From contig CAXXUH010000003.1 of assembly GCA_963665405.2 (NCBI GenBank), positions 496,001 through 560,000 on the forward strand: a stretch of 64,000 nucleotides of DNA, given 5' to 3'. Shown here piece after piece: positions 37,190-48,590 of this stretch. The stretch comes from G963665405 sp963665405 (GTDB taxonomy: Bacteria > Chloroflexota > Dehalococcoidia > Lucifugimonadales > G963665405). A program made the translations under genes and the position numbers. Numbering within the stretch: the stretch's first letter is position 1; each line of letters opens with the position of its first letter. Below the pieces are notes generated by a model, which saw nothing but the letters and a program-made list of their open reading frames with translations, had not been told where the DNA came from and searched no databases.

Positions 37190-37565
37190 GGATAGGGCCT
37201 TTTCATTTTCCGCCGACTCCCCAGACTCCCCAGATACCTTCCCCGTCGGGGTGCCCTCTTATTTCCCACCCACCCGGCCGGTGAGACCGGCAGCTATGAA
37301 GACCGGGAGGGGCGACTTGCAAAAGGCCACGCCGCCAGAGATTCCGGGGGCACCCCTCCGTCTTAGGCGGACCGCGAAGGGGCTCTGCCCCCTTCGGAAC
37401 CCCCGCCGGGGCCTGTCGCACGCCCTGTGCATCCCTGCGCTCGGGAAAGTCGGACCTGTGGACCCACATGCTGGATGGCCCAGTATCGGACCTTGAAAAG
37501 ACCCTGGAATCCAAACGGGAGGAGCCCCTTTGGCGGGAGTCCGAGGGTGTCCCTAAGGACACCCG
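37190..37565 (+). repeat. Family B repeat joined to a family A repeat
   Basis: Bases 37190-37500 repeat the element at 11136-11390 in the same orientation, with an extra insert of about 60 bases (near 37290-37350). Directly after AAAAGACCC a family A core begins: GGGAGGAGCCCCTTTGGCGG, then GTCCGAGGGTGTCCCTAAGGAC. In this hairpin the flanking bases changed on both arms (GTCC with GGAC) while pairing is kept. The end overlaps the last codons of the convergent lipoprotein gene. Confidence 0.72.
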
Positions 37566-39076
37566 GCTCGACGCGACTCCGGAACTCGCGCGCAGAAGGC
37601 GGCCAGGTCCGCGCGGTCCGGATAGATGTCATGGGCTCGGCCGACGATCGTCGCGTAGCAGCGGTCCACCTCCCCGTCGACCTTTAGGAGACCGCAGAAC
37701 CCCAGGGCGTTGTCCGCGCCCGATGGGTCCCAGAACGAGTCCTGGACCGCGCCCTCCAGGCATTCGATCCTGTTCTCTGGGTCGTCGACGTACGAGCAGG
37801 ATACGATCGCCCGGGCCGGGTCGCCTCTCGTGGAGCCACCCACGTCCCGTCCCATGCTCTGGAAGCACAGGCGGCGTGAGCTGGTTGGGGCTTCCGCGCA
37901 CGCCGCTGCCACCCGCTCGAAATCCCCGCCGAAAAGCTGGACCATCCGGGACGTCTGGTAGAAGTAGCACGATGCGACGTACTTTTCGTCCAGAACATTG
38001 CAGGGGTAGTGAGGGTCGTCCGACAGGTAGTCCGTGAAGTGGCCCATGGAGCCGGATAGCCCGCCGACCACGTTCTCCATGAAGACCCCCGAGTAGCACG
38101 ACTGCCGGTCGCCGACCGTCCCGAGGGCGTCGCACAGCTCCAGGCCGTCGAAGATCTCGTAGCTGGTCCACGCCATCAGGCCGTGCCCGACGCCGTGGAT
38201 GCACTGGTGCCGGAAGAAGCCGTTCGACGCGTTCGCGCACACCACCGCGATGTCGGCCTGCAGGTTGGCGGTCCCCCGGTCACGGAACAGGGCCTCGGTC
38301 GCGCCGTGGTAGCCTCCCGAGTGGCACTCGTGGCCCGAGAGCGAGAAGGCGCTGGCGCCGTACAGATCGTAGGTCATCCGGCCCAGCTCGTGCGCCCGAC
38401 CGTGGCAGTCGACGCCCGTCTGAAGGGCGGTCTCGGCGATGAGCTCGATCGTGGCCGCGGGGCCGTAGTCCTGAAGGTAACGACGGACCAGGTCGTCGTC
38501 CTGAAGAAGGGCGATCGAATCGTCGAGCGGCACCGTTCCGAGCTCCTTGAAGACCATGCCGTCCGCGTCTGAGGATAGGGGCTTCAGAACCCTCGCCACG
38601 GACTCGCCGGCAACGACGATCAGCCCGCCGCTGGAGGGCGACATGTGGTTGTGATAGCGCCAGAAGCCGGGCTCGTCGAAGGTGAACGACCACGACTCCG
38701 AGGGCTCCAACGGCTTGAGTGCGTCGAGGGCCGGGAGGATCTCGTGCGTCGGGTGGATGTTGGACGCCGGCCACATCTGCCCGCCGGACTCGTTCACGAA
38801 CACGACCGTCTGTCCAGCCTCGATCTCCAGCCTGCTGGGGGTGAATCCGTCGTCGGTGTAGACGACGATCGGAGCGGAGTCGATGTCGATGGCCGGCGGG
38901 GCACTGCCGTCGTCCGGCCGAGGTGCTCTCGGGACCGCGCTGCCGGTGTCCGGTCGGGGTGCTCGTGAAACCGCGTCGGCGGGACCGGCACTGGTGCTCG
39001 ATCCGCCGCCATCGGCGCAGCCTGCTGCGAGAGCGGCGAAACAGACGGCGAGAATAAGGGTCGTGAGCCGGTACAT
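37553..39076 (-). CDS. Lipoprotein with cupredoxin-like domain and Cys/His-rich C-terminal domain
   Basis: The 507-residue protein has a lipoprotein signal (LTTLILAVCFAALAAGC, Cys about 20), a Pro/Asp-rich linker with repeated APRPD, and a cupredoxin-like domain (about 68-157) with GFTPSRLEIEAGQTVVFVN, IHPTHE and FWRYHNHMSP. The Cys that ligates type 1 copper is Asn here (YHNHM), so it is not a normal blue copper site. Residues 190-507 are rich in Cys and His, with motifs CHGRAHELG, GHECHSGGYHG and RHQCIHGVGHG, which look like metal or haem binding sites. I do not recognise this domain family. The protein should be held on the outer face of the membrane. Confidence 0.72.
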   Translation of the reverse strand: MYRLTTLILAVCFAALAAGCADGGGSSTSAGPADAVSRAPRPDTGSAVPRAPRPDDGSAPPAIDIDSAPIVVYTDDGFTPSRLEIEAGQTVVFVNESGGQMWPASNIHPTHEILPALDALKPLEPSESWSFTFDEPGFWRYHNHMSPSSGGLIVVAGESVARVLKPLSSDADGMVFKELGTVPLDDSIALLQDDDLVRRYLQDYGPAATIELIAETALQTGVDCHGRAHELGRMTYDLYGASAFSLSGHECHSGGYHGATEALFRDRGTANLQADIAVVCANASNGFFRHQCIHGVGHGLMAWTSYEIFDGLELCDALGTVGDRQSCYSGVFMENVVGGLSGSMGHFTDYLSDDPHYPCNVLDEKYVASCYFYQTSRMVQLFGGDFERVAAACAEAPTSSRRLCFQSMGRDVGGSTRGDPARAIVSCSYVDDPENRIECLEGAVQDSFWDPSGADNALGFCGLLKVDGEVDRCYATIVGRAHDIYPDRADLAAFCARVPESRRAGCP

Positions 39077-39307
39077 TTGGGGACGGTCGGGCCGCTTCTC
39101 CGTTCATGGGGAGCCCCTCATGGGGAGCCCCGATGGTATCGAGGGTCTCGACATAGTCGGACCTGTCGAGCCACGCTCCGCCGGTCTGGACATTATCTAA
39201 ACACATATCCAGATGGCTAATCAAGAAACGACAGGAGGCGCCGTCGCCGCCGGTCCCGGTTGCGGCAGGCAACCAGCCCGTCTATAGTGATCGAGAGACC
39301 CCGAGCA

Positions 39308-40483
39308 ATGACTTCTCCCCCCTCTGGACCCGACGATGAGATCGCGACGCTTGTGGAAAAGATTCACGCCTCGCCCGCGATGGCTGCGGTCGCCGTGACT
39401 GGCGGCGGCGCACAGGCCCTGACCTGGCTGCTCGCCGCGCCGGGGGCCTCTCGGACGGTGCTCGAAGCGGTCGTTCCATACGGCGCGAAATCTCTGGAAG
39501 AACTCGTCGGCGAAGAGATCGGCCGGCCCGCCTCGACCGATACGGCCGTCAAGATGGCCCACGCGTGTTACTGCCGTGGGCTCCGGCTACGGGAGCAGGC
39601 CGGTACGCCAATCGCCGGCCTCGGCTGCACCGCGGCACTAGCAACCGATCGGCCCAAGCGTGGCGATCACCGTTGCTCCGTCGCGGTCTGGACCGACGGG
39701 GGCGTCGCGACCTACGACCTAGGATTCGTCAAGGGACTCAGGGACAGGCTGGCCGAGGACGGCCTGGTCAGCAGACTGGTCCTCCGGGCCCTGGCCGAGG
39801 GATTCGGGTTGGAGACCGGCTTGAAACTGGACCTCGACGATCGAGAGCGGCTCGACGTCCGCCGGGAGTCGCACGACCCGATAGCCCAGCTTCTCGCCGG
39901 TCACGTCGAGACCGTCACGGTGCACCCGGACGGCACGATGGCCGCCGACGAGCCGGTCACCGGGGCCGTGCTGGCCGGATCGTTCGATCCACTGCACGAG
40001 GGACACCGGAAGCTCGCCGATGTCGCGTCGCAGGTTTTGGGAGCCGGCGTTACCTTTGAGCTCTCCGTCGAGAACGTCGACAAGCCGCCCCTCGAAGAGC
40101 GGGAGGTACGGAAGCGCCTGCGCCAGTTCGCCGGGAAATATCCGGTGGTGGTCACGCGCAGCCTGAGCTTCTATCGGAAGGCGCGGCTGTTTCCAGGCGC
40201 GACCTTCGTCATCGGGAGAGACACCGCGACCCGGCTCCTCGACATTCGGTACCTGGGCGACGGCATCGGGTCGATCTCAGAGCTGCTTGCCGACATTCGG
40301 AAGGCCGGCTGCGGCTTCCTGGTCGCCGGACGAGAGTCCGGGGGCGTCTTCAGGATCCTCGAGGGACTCACCGTCCCCGCCGGCTTCGAGGACATGTTCT
40401 CGGAGCTGACCGAGTCCCAGTTCCGAAGCGATATCTCCTCGACGGAGCTTCGCGCGGCCGGTCCGGCCGCCAACCGCCCATGA
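39308..40483 (+). CDS. CinA C-terminal-like domain fused to a cytidylyltransferase-like domain
   Basis: ATG 39308 is chosen over the 39260 start, which adds only unalignable sequence. In the 391-residue product, residues about 10-180 look like the CinA C-terminal (nicotinamide-nucleotide amidase-type) fold, with VAVTGGG and LGCTAALATDRPKRGDH. Residues about 220-360 are a nucleotidyltransferase domain with GSFDPLHEGHRKL (HxGH motif) and the late SSTELR signature, as in NadD and other cytidylyl/adenylyltransferases. A role in NAD or a related dinucleotide pathway is inferred. Its stop overlaps the ubiD start (ATGA), so it heads the UbiD/A/X operon. Confidence 0.75.
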   Translation: MTSPPSGPDDEIATLVEKIHASPAMAAVAVTGGGAQALTWLLAAPGASRTVLEAVVPYGAKSLEELVGEEIGRPASTDTAVKMAHACYCRGLRLREQAGTPIAGLGCTAALATDRPKRGDHRCSVAVWTDGGVATYDLGFVKGLRDRLAEDGLVSRLVLRALAEGFGLETGLKLDLDDRERLDVRRESHDPIAQLLAGHVETVTVHPDGTMAADEPVTGAVLAGSFDPLHEGHRKLADVASQVLGAGVTFELSVENVDKPPLEEREVRKRLRQFAGKYPVVVTRSLSFYRKARLFPGATFVIGRDTATRLLDIRYLGDGIGSISELLADIRKAGCGFLVAGRESGGVFRILEGLTVPAGFEDMFSELTESQFRSDISSTELRAAGPAANRP

Positions 40484-41934
40484 AGTTCAAGGATCTGCGT
40501 GAGTTCATCGGCTTCCTCGAAGAGAAGGGGGAGCTACGCCGCATAAAGGCGACGGTCAGCCGTGACCTGGAGATAGCGGCAATAGCCGACCGCGCCGTCA
40601 AGTCCGGGGGCCCGGCCCTCCTCTTCGAGTCGGTCGAGGGGTACGACGTGCCGGTCCTCATCAACCTCTACGGCACCCACCAGAGGATGGCCTGGGCCCT
40701 GGGCGTAGAGAACGTCGACCAGATCACCGAGCGCGTGCGGAAGACGCTGGCCCTGGTACAGGGTCCTCCGGCCGGGATCATGGGCAAGCTGCACGCCATG
40801 GGGGACCTGGTCGGACTGGCGCGCACGCAGCCCAAGACGGTGAAGAGCGCGCCGTGCCAGCAGGTGGTGATCGAGGGTCAGGACGCGAGCCTGGACATCC
40901 TGCCGGCGATCAAGTGTTGGCCGATGGACGCGGGCCGGTTCATTACCCTGCCTCTGGTGATCACGAGAGACCCGGCGACCGGCCGGCGCAACGTGGGCAT
41001 CTACCGGATGCAGATCTACGACGCGCAGACCGCCGGGATGCACTGGCAGACCCACAAGGTCGGCGCCCACCACTACCGGGAAGGCGAGGCTCGCGGCCAG
41101 CAGAGGCTGGAGGTTGCCGTGGCGCTCGGAGGAGACCCCACCACGGTCTGGACCGGGGCCCTCCCGCTGCCGCCCGACATGGACGAGATCGCCGTGTCGG
41201 GCCTGATCCGCGAAGACGCGGTCGAGATGGTCAGGTGCAAGACCGTCGACCTGGAGGTGCCCGCCCAGGCCGAGTTCGTCCTGGAGGGCTACGTTGTGCC
41301 GGGTGAGCTCAGGAAAGAGGGTCCGTTCGGCGACCACACCGGCTACTACTCGATGGCCGACGACTACCCTGTGTTTCACCTGACGGCCGTGACCCACCGG
41401 CGCGAGCCAATCTACCCGGCGGTCGTGGTCGGCCGCCCCCCCACCGAGGACTTTTTCATGGGCGCGGCCGGGGTGAAGATTCTCCTGCCCGCCCTTCAGA
41501 TGACGCTCCCGGAGATCGCCGACATCAACATGCCCGCGGAGGGGATATTCCACAACCTGACGATCGTGTCGATGAAAAAGGAGTACCCTGGGCACGTCCG
41601 CAAGGTGGCCTATGCGCTGTGGGGCCTCGGGCTTCTGATGCTCACGAAGACGATCGTCATCGTCGACGACTTCGTGGACGTACACGACCTCTCCGAGGTG
41701 GCGTGGCGCGTGACGGCAAACCTCGATCCGGGGGCGGACATCTTCTTCGCCGAGGGTCCGGTGGACGATCTGGACCACTCCAGCGCGACGCCAAGGTACG
41801 GCAGCAAAGTCGGCATCGACGCCACTGCCAAGGGGCCGATGGATGGCCGCACCAGGGAGTGGCCCCCAGACATCGTGATGACCGATGAGATCAGGCAGCT
41901 GGTGGACAGGAGGTGGAGCGAGTACGGTCTGTAG
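40480..41934 (+). CDS. ubiD: UbiD family decarboxylase
   Basis: UbiD enzymes use prenylated FMN, made by UbiX, to (de)carboxylate aromatic or unsaturated acids. The 484-residue protein begins MKFKDLREFIGFLEEKGELR and shows RNVGIYRMQIYDAQTAGMHWQ (prFMN-region), YVVPGELRKEGPFGDHTGYYS and later PDIVMTDEIR, all standard. Length is normal. ATGA overlap with the upstream fusion gene and a short overlap with the UbiA gene indicate one operon with UbiX. Substrate may be 4-hydroxybenzoate-like (quinone synthesis) or a catabolic acid. Confidence 0.94.
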   Translation: MKFKDLREFIGFLEEKGELRRIKATVSRDLEIAAIADRAVKSGGPALLFESVEGYDVPVLINLYGTHQRMAWALGVENVDQITERVRKTLALVQGPPAGIMGKLHAMGDLVGLARTQPKTVKSAPCQQVVIEGQDASLDILPAIKCWPMDAGRFITLPLVITRDPATGRRNVGIYRMQIYDAQTAGMHWQTHKVGAHHYREGEARGQQRLEVAVALGGDPTTVWTGALPLPPDMDEIAVSGLIREDAVEMVRCKTVDLEVPAQAEFVLEGYVVPGELRKEGPFGDHTGYYSMADDYPVFHLTAVTHRREPIYPAVVVGRPPTEDFFMGAAGVKILLPALQMTLPEIADINMPAEGIFHNLTIVSMKKEYPGHVRKVAYALWGLGLLMLTKTIVIVDDFVDVHDLSEVAWRVTANLDPGADIFFAEGPVDDLDHSSATPRYGSKVGIDATAKGPMDGRTREWPPDIVMTDEIRQLVDRRWSEYGL

Positions 41935-42809
41935 CATCGCCTCCGAGTCTGCCGGGTCTGGCGCGCCGGGTTCCGCTGTACCTAGGAGCCACCAGGTTCC
42001 AGGAGAGCGTATTCGCGCTCCCATTCGCCTACACCGGGATGATCCTCGCCGCCGACGGGCTCCCCACCTGGCAGCAGTTCGTCTGGATCACCGTGGCGAT
42101 GGTGGCGGCCAGGACGCTGGGGATGGCGGCGAACCGCGTGATCGACCGGCACATCGACGCGGCGAACCCGCGCACGGCGGACCGGCATCTCCCGAGGGGA
42201 AGGCTCGGGGCGGCCGAGATGACGGCGCTGGCGCTGGCGGCGGCGGGTGTGTTTCTGTTCGCCGCCTCTCAGCTCAACACGCTTGCCCTGGTCCTGGCGC
42301 CCGTCGCGGCGGCCTACCTCGTCCTGTACCCCTACACCAAGCGCTACACCTGGACGACCAATCTGATGCTCGGCTGGGCGCTCGCGATAGCTCCGGCAGC
42401 CGCGTGGATCGGGGTCAGGGGAAGCCTCGGCGGTGAGCCGGTCCTGCTGTCCGCCGCGGTGGCCTTATGGGCCGGCAGCTTCGATATCCTGTACCATACG
42501 CAGGACCGGGAGTTCCATCTGAGCAGCGGGCTTCACTCGGTTGCCCAACGCTTCGGGGTCGAGGCGGCGTTCTGGTGGGCGAGGGTGCTGGACACCGCCG
42601 CGCTCGGCTCCCTCCTGGGACTCGGCCTCTGGATGGACCTGGGCCCCTGGTACTTCGCGGGGGTCGGAGTGGCGGCCGCGATACTCGTCTACAAGCACAG
42701 GATGATCTCGCCGGCCGACCTGTCGCGGCTGAACGTGGCCTTCTTCAGGATGAACGCCTATGTCTCGACGACGGTCCTTCTGGCTACCCTGATAGCGGTT
42801 CTGACATGA
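41913..42809 (+). CDS. ubiA: UbiA family prenyltransferase
   Basis: This polytopic membrane enzyme of 298 residues attaches a polyprenyl chain to an aromatic ring. NRVIDRHIDAANPRT near residue 75 is the first Asp-rich motif; the second, DILYHTQDREFH, is slightly altered at its last position. About eight hydrophobic helices are visible. The start is GTG 41913, inside the end of ubiD. With ubiD and ubiX in the same operon it points to ubiquinone- or menaquinone-type (futalosine route) quinone synthesis; the sequence alone does not decide. Confidence 0.9.
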   Translation: MERVRSVASPPSLPGLARRVPLYLGATRFQESVFALPFAYTGMILAADGLPTWQQFVWITVAMVAARTLGMAANRVIDRHIDAANPRTADRHLPRGRLGAAEMTALALAAAGVFLFAASQLNTLALVLAPVAAAYLVLYPYTKRYTWTTNLMLGWALAIAPAAAWIGVRGSLGGEPVLLSAAVALWAGSFDILYHTQDREFHLSSGLHSVAQRFGVEAAFWWARVLDTAALGSLLGLGLWMDLGPWYFAGVGVAAAILVYKHRMISPADLSRLNVAFFRMNAYVSTTVLLATLIAVLT

Positions 42810-43420
42810 CAGACACAAACGGGCACAGAGTCCGCCTCCCCGTTGTCGTGGGTATCACCGGCGCCAGCGGCGCGGCGATGGCGGTCGCGACCATCGATCG
42901 CCTGCTCGCGATGGACCTGCCGGTCATCGGTACGGCGTCGGGGGCGGCACGGATGGTCTGGCAGGACGAACTGGACGAGTCGTTCGGGTCCGCCCTCGAA
43001 CGCTGGAAGGGTGCCGGCGACTTCACGTACTACGGCATCGGCGACGTCCGAGCGCCGATCGCCAGCGGCAGTTTCCCCTCCCAAGGGATGGCGGTCGTGC
43101 CGTGCAGCATGGCCACGCTGGCAGCGATCGCCCACGGCCTCGCCGACAACCTGGTCCGAAGGGCGGCCGACGTCTGCATCAAGGAGCGCCGCCCGCTGGT
43201 CCTCGTCCCGAGGGAGACCCCCCTTAACGCGATCCACCTGGAGAACATGGCTTCTCTGGCCCGGCTGGGCGTCACCATCCTCTCGCCGGAGCCCGCCTTC
43301 TACCTGCGCCCCAAGACCATCGACGACGTCGTTGACTTCGTGGTGCAAAGGACCATCGTCGCGCTGGGCCTGTCCGACGCCCTGCCCCCGGAGATGCAGT
43401 ACACTGGTCCGGCTGAGTGA
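42806..43420 (+). CDS. ubiX: UbiX flavin prenyltransferase
   Basis: UbiX joins dimethylallyl phosphate to FMN, making the prenylated FMN cofactor of UbiD. The 204-residue protein has VVVGITGASGAAMA near the N-terminus, and the C-terminal-half signatures PCSMATLAAIAHGLADNL and RPLVLVPRETPLNAIHLENM, all diagnostic. The start at 42806 overlaps the ubiA stop (ATGA); an open frame extends upstream inside ubiA but is not used. Cofactor supply for the UbiD in the same operon is clear. Confidence 0.94.
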   Translation: MTDTNGHRVRLPVVVGITGASGAAMAVATIDRLLAMDLPVIGTASGAARMVWQDELDESFGSALERWKGAGDFTYYGIGDVRAPIASGSFPSQGMAVVPCSMATLAAIAHGLADNLVRRAADVCIKERRPLVLVPRETPLNAIHLENMASLARLGVTILSPEPAFYLRPKTIDDVVDFVVQRTIVALGLSDALPPEMQYTGPAE

Positions 43421-43423
43421 CGC

Positions 43424-44086
43424 ATGTACGACTTCCACACGCACACGTTCTTGAGCGACGGGGTGCTCGCCCCGACCGAGCTGATCCGGCGCGCGATCGT
43501 GATCGGATACCGGGTCATGGCCATCACCGACCACGTCGGACATGGCAACCTGGAGCTCATCCTCAAGACCCTGATCAAGGACTGCGAGGTCGCCTCCAAG
43601 AGGTGGGACATCCTGGCGCTCCCCGGCGTCGAGATTACCCACACGCCCAAGGACGAGATCGACTACCTCGCGAGAGAGGCCCGCGCGCTGGGGGCGAAGG
43701 TCGTCAACGTTCACGGCGAGACCGTCGTCGAGCCCGTCGAGCCGGGCACCAACCTGGCGGCGGTCAGCTCCGACCACGTCGACATCCTGGCCCATCCGGG
43801 ACTCATCACGCCCGAGGAGGCCGCCATCGCGTCGAGGAACGGCGTCTTCCTGGAGGTGTCGGCCAGAAGAGGCCACGCGTTCGCCAACGGGCACGTCGTC
43901 CGCACGGCCAAGTCGGCGGGGGCGAGGATGGTCCTCGACTCGGACGCCCACACCCCGGACGACCTACTGACCCGGGACTTTGCCATGACGGTCGCGCTGG
44001 GGGCAGGACTCGATGCCGAGGAGGCCGCGATGCTGCTGGACCGGAGCCCCAGGGATCTTCTGGCCAGAATCGAGGTGACGGAGTAG
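43424..44086 (+). CDS. PHP-domain phosphoesterase (histidinol-phosphatase-like)
   Basis: The 220-residue protein starts three bases after ubiX and has the PHP metal motifs in order: DFHTHTFLSDG, ITDHVG, GVEITH, ILAHPG and DSDAHT. This is a single-domain PHP hydrolase with a trinuclear metal site, related to histidinol phosphatase and RNase AM-like enzymes. Its place as last gene of the UbiD operon hints at removal of a phosphate in the same pathway (for example dimethylallyl or a nucleotide), but that is inference. Confidence 0.85.
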   Translation: MYDFHTHTFLSDGVLAPTELIRRAIVIGYRVMAITDHVGHGNLELILKTLIKDCEVASKRWDILALPGVEITHTPKDEIDYLAREARALGAKVVNVHGETVVEPVEPGTNLAAVSSDHVDILAHPGLITPEEAAIASRNGVFLEVSARRGHAFANGHVVRTAKSAGARMVLDSDAHTPDDLLTRDFAMTVALGAGLDAEEAAMLLDRSPRDLLARIEVTE

Positions 44087-44211
44087 TCGCGACCGGAGGC
44101 CGCATGTGTGACACAGACTACATGTGGCCCCGGATCGTAAAGCCCCCTCCGTCCCTGTGACTAGGGGTCGGCGCACCCCATCGTATGGTCGAGATTGTGG
44201 GGCGAATACCC

Positions 44212-44240
44212 TTGACGGTCACTTTGCGATGCTCTATAAT
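44212..44240 (+). promoter_or_regulatory. Strong sigma-70-type promoter of the 23S rRNA gene
   Basis: TTGACG (44212-44217) and TATAAT (44235-44240) are separated by exactly 17 bases, the best promoter in the window. Transcription should begin near 44247, leaving a leader of about 150 bases before mature 23S rRNA. No protein gene lies in 44087-44394. Confidence 0.85.
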
Positions 44241-44314
44241 CGATCGACGGTCAGGAATCGACAGGATGCTCAAAACCCCGACCTGACAAACCCCAAACAC
44301 GGCAAACCTCAGTG

Positions 44315-44342
44315 GCGGCTGGGTGTGCCCGGCCGCTTTTTT
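44315..44342 (+). terminator. Terminator-like hairpin inside the 23S leader
   Basis: GCGGCTGGG (44315-44323) pairs with CCCGGCCGC (44328-44336) around TGTG, with one G-T pair, and six T residues follow. It lies between the promoter and the rRNA, so it must be read through by antitermination for rRNA to be made, or it releases a leader RNA of about 95 nt. Confidence 0.75.
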
Positions 44343-44394
44343 GTGCACATTAACAACTGAATCAGGCCTGAAAGAATAGGCAAGTCCTGATGTG

Positions 44395-47515
<3,121 letters not shown>

Positions 47516-47611
47516 CATTAAGACTTGCCTATTCGGCCGGGTTCAGTTGACCAGGTTTGAGTCTTCGCTTGAGGAACGGAAGAGAAGCGTCCTCACACCG
47601 GCCCTTCGTCA

Positions 47612-47700
47612 AGAGGGGAGTGTAGAGGGGAGCCCCCTCTACCGGGAGTCTGAGGGTGTCCCTCAGAAGATCCCCCCTCCACCTGGGGGTGGGGCGAGCA
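47612..47700 (+). repeat. REP-like intergenic repeat, family A, copy 6
   Basis: AGAGGGGAGCCCCCTCT forms the first hairpin and CTGAGGGTGTCCCTCAG (47650-47666) the second, a perfect 7-bp stem with a three-base loop. They are followed by CCCCCCTCCACCTGGGGGTGGGG, a third hairpin. It lies between the 23S rRNA end and the initiator tRNA gene. Confidence 0.78.
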
Positions 47701-47731
47701 AGACGGAGCCGGAACCTGGTAAGATAGCGTC

Positions 47732-47805
47732 GCGGGGTGGAGCAGCGGCAGCTCGTTGGGCTCATAACCCAAAGGTCGGCGGTTCGAGTCCGCCCCCCGC
47801 AACCA
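47732..47805 (+). tRNA. Initiator tRNA-fMet (CAT anticodon)
   Basis: A complete cloverleaf can be folded. The acceptor arm has an unpaired first position (C against A72) and GCGGGG/CCCCGC. The anticodon stem GGG/CCC encloses CTCATAA, and the T arm is GGCGG-TTCGAGT-CCGCC. The C1-A72 mismatch and three G-C pairs in the anticodon stem are initiator hallmarks. CCA is encoded at 47803-47805. The 3' part from 47761 is repeated at 58173-58215, so this gene is the integration site of a genomic island. Confidence 0.93.
47761..47803 (+). repeat. attL: tRNA-side end of the island
   Basis: These 43 bases (CTCATAACCCAAAGGTCGGC through CCCCGCAAC) run from the anticodon loop to the first C of CCA and are identical to 58173-58215. 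Crossover in a tRNA 3' half is the usual site for tyrosine integrases. Confidence 0.88.
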
Positions 47806-47821
47806 TGGAATCCCCATAACG

Positions 47822-47860
47822 AAGCCCCGGAGAGGAGATGCTCTCCGGGGCTTCTTCTTT
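47822..47860 (+). terminator. Terminator after tRNA-fMet
   Basis: AAGCCCCGGAGAG (47822-47834) pairs with CTCTCCGGGGCTT (47841-47853), followed by CTTCTTT. It lies inside the island end and so was brought or remade with it. Similar stems built on AGCCCCGG occur at 58229 and 63092. Confidence 0.8.
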
Positions 47861-47886
47861 GTCGAGACCATTTTGCTAACGGATTG

Positions 47887-48396
47887 TTAACCGACGGTCG
47901 CCGGAACCTCCGTGGTCGAGGGTGACTTCGACCCTTGCGCTATGGCGTCGAAGCTTAGGGCAGCGGCCTCTTGGAGCCCGGACAGCACATGAGAGTAGGT
48001 GTCGAGCGTCGTCGCAATCGTCGCGTGTCCTAGCCGCTCCTGGACGATCTTCGGGTGCACGGCCCTGTTTGAGTAGCAGAGTGGCATGGCTGTGGCGGGC
48101 GTCCTGGAGCCTGATCCCATGGAACCCTGTGCGTCGTGCCAGCTTCCTCCACGCGGCACTCACCGAATCGGGGAGCATCGGGGAGCCGTCAACCCGCGAG
48201 AAGATGAGGTCACTTCCAGCAAGTGGGGGCTGGCCTAGAAGGCCCCGCTGTGAATCTACATGCTCGCAGTGGTCGCGGAGCACCAAGGCCGTCGAAGGTG
48301 GAAGCGCGACCATGCGTCTCCCCTTTGTCGTCTTTGGTACTCTGAATACGTTTCTCTTCCCACGCAGACGGCTCAGACTGCGGTTGACTGATAGCT
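47887..48396 (-). pseudogene. Broken tyrosine recombinase (integrase), C-terminal part
   Basis: On the minus strand the frame from about 48396 gives LSVNRSLSRLRGKRNVF, RVPKTTKGRRMVALPPS and GIRLQDARHSHATLLLKQG (catalytic Arg and His of the HxxR box). One extra C near 48060-48064 then shifts the frame. The continuation in the other frame is VHPKIVQERLGHATIATTLD, TYSHV (catalytic His and Tyr), to a stop at 47887-47889. The N-terminal DNA-binding domains are missing. It faces the tRNA end of the island, the normal position for its integrase. It cannot make an active enzyme unless the shift is an assembly error, and even then the N-terminus is absent. Confidence 0.82.
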
Positions 48397-48399
48397 GGC

Positions 48400-48564
48400 A
48401 GCGTTCAAGATCGACACGGCTATGCGACCAACTTCTTAAACTGCGGGGGCCGCCTCGACGCCCTCCAGGAGCAGCTAGGCCATAGGGACATCAACACGAC
48501 GCGCATCTACCTGCGTCTCACGAGCGAGGACGTGATGCGAGAGGCGGCCAAGATACAGCTCTAG
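48400..48564 (+). pseudogene. Second integrase remnant, extreme C-terminus
   Basis: On the plus strand RHGYATNFLNCGGRLDALQ, EQLGHRDINTTRIYLRL and TSEDVMREAAKIQL lead to the stop at 48562-48564. LGH and the Tyr of TRIYLRL are the last catalytic residues of a tyrosine recombinase. It differs in sequence from the minus-strand remnant, and the two abut head to head at about 48396-48400, both without N-termini. It marks another integration event or a rearrangement at the island end. Confidence 0.75.
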
Positions 48565-48590
48565 TTGCCGAACCTGGCCAATCAACAAGT

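Noticed and set aside
47876..48313. Intact 145-residue integrase
   Set aside because: Family similarity continues upstream of its ATG and, after a one-base shift, in another frame downstream; it is a broken gene, not a short one.
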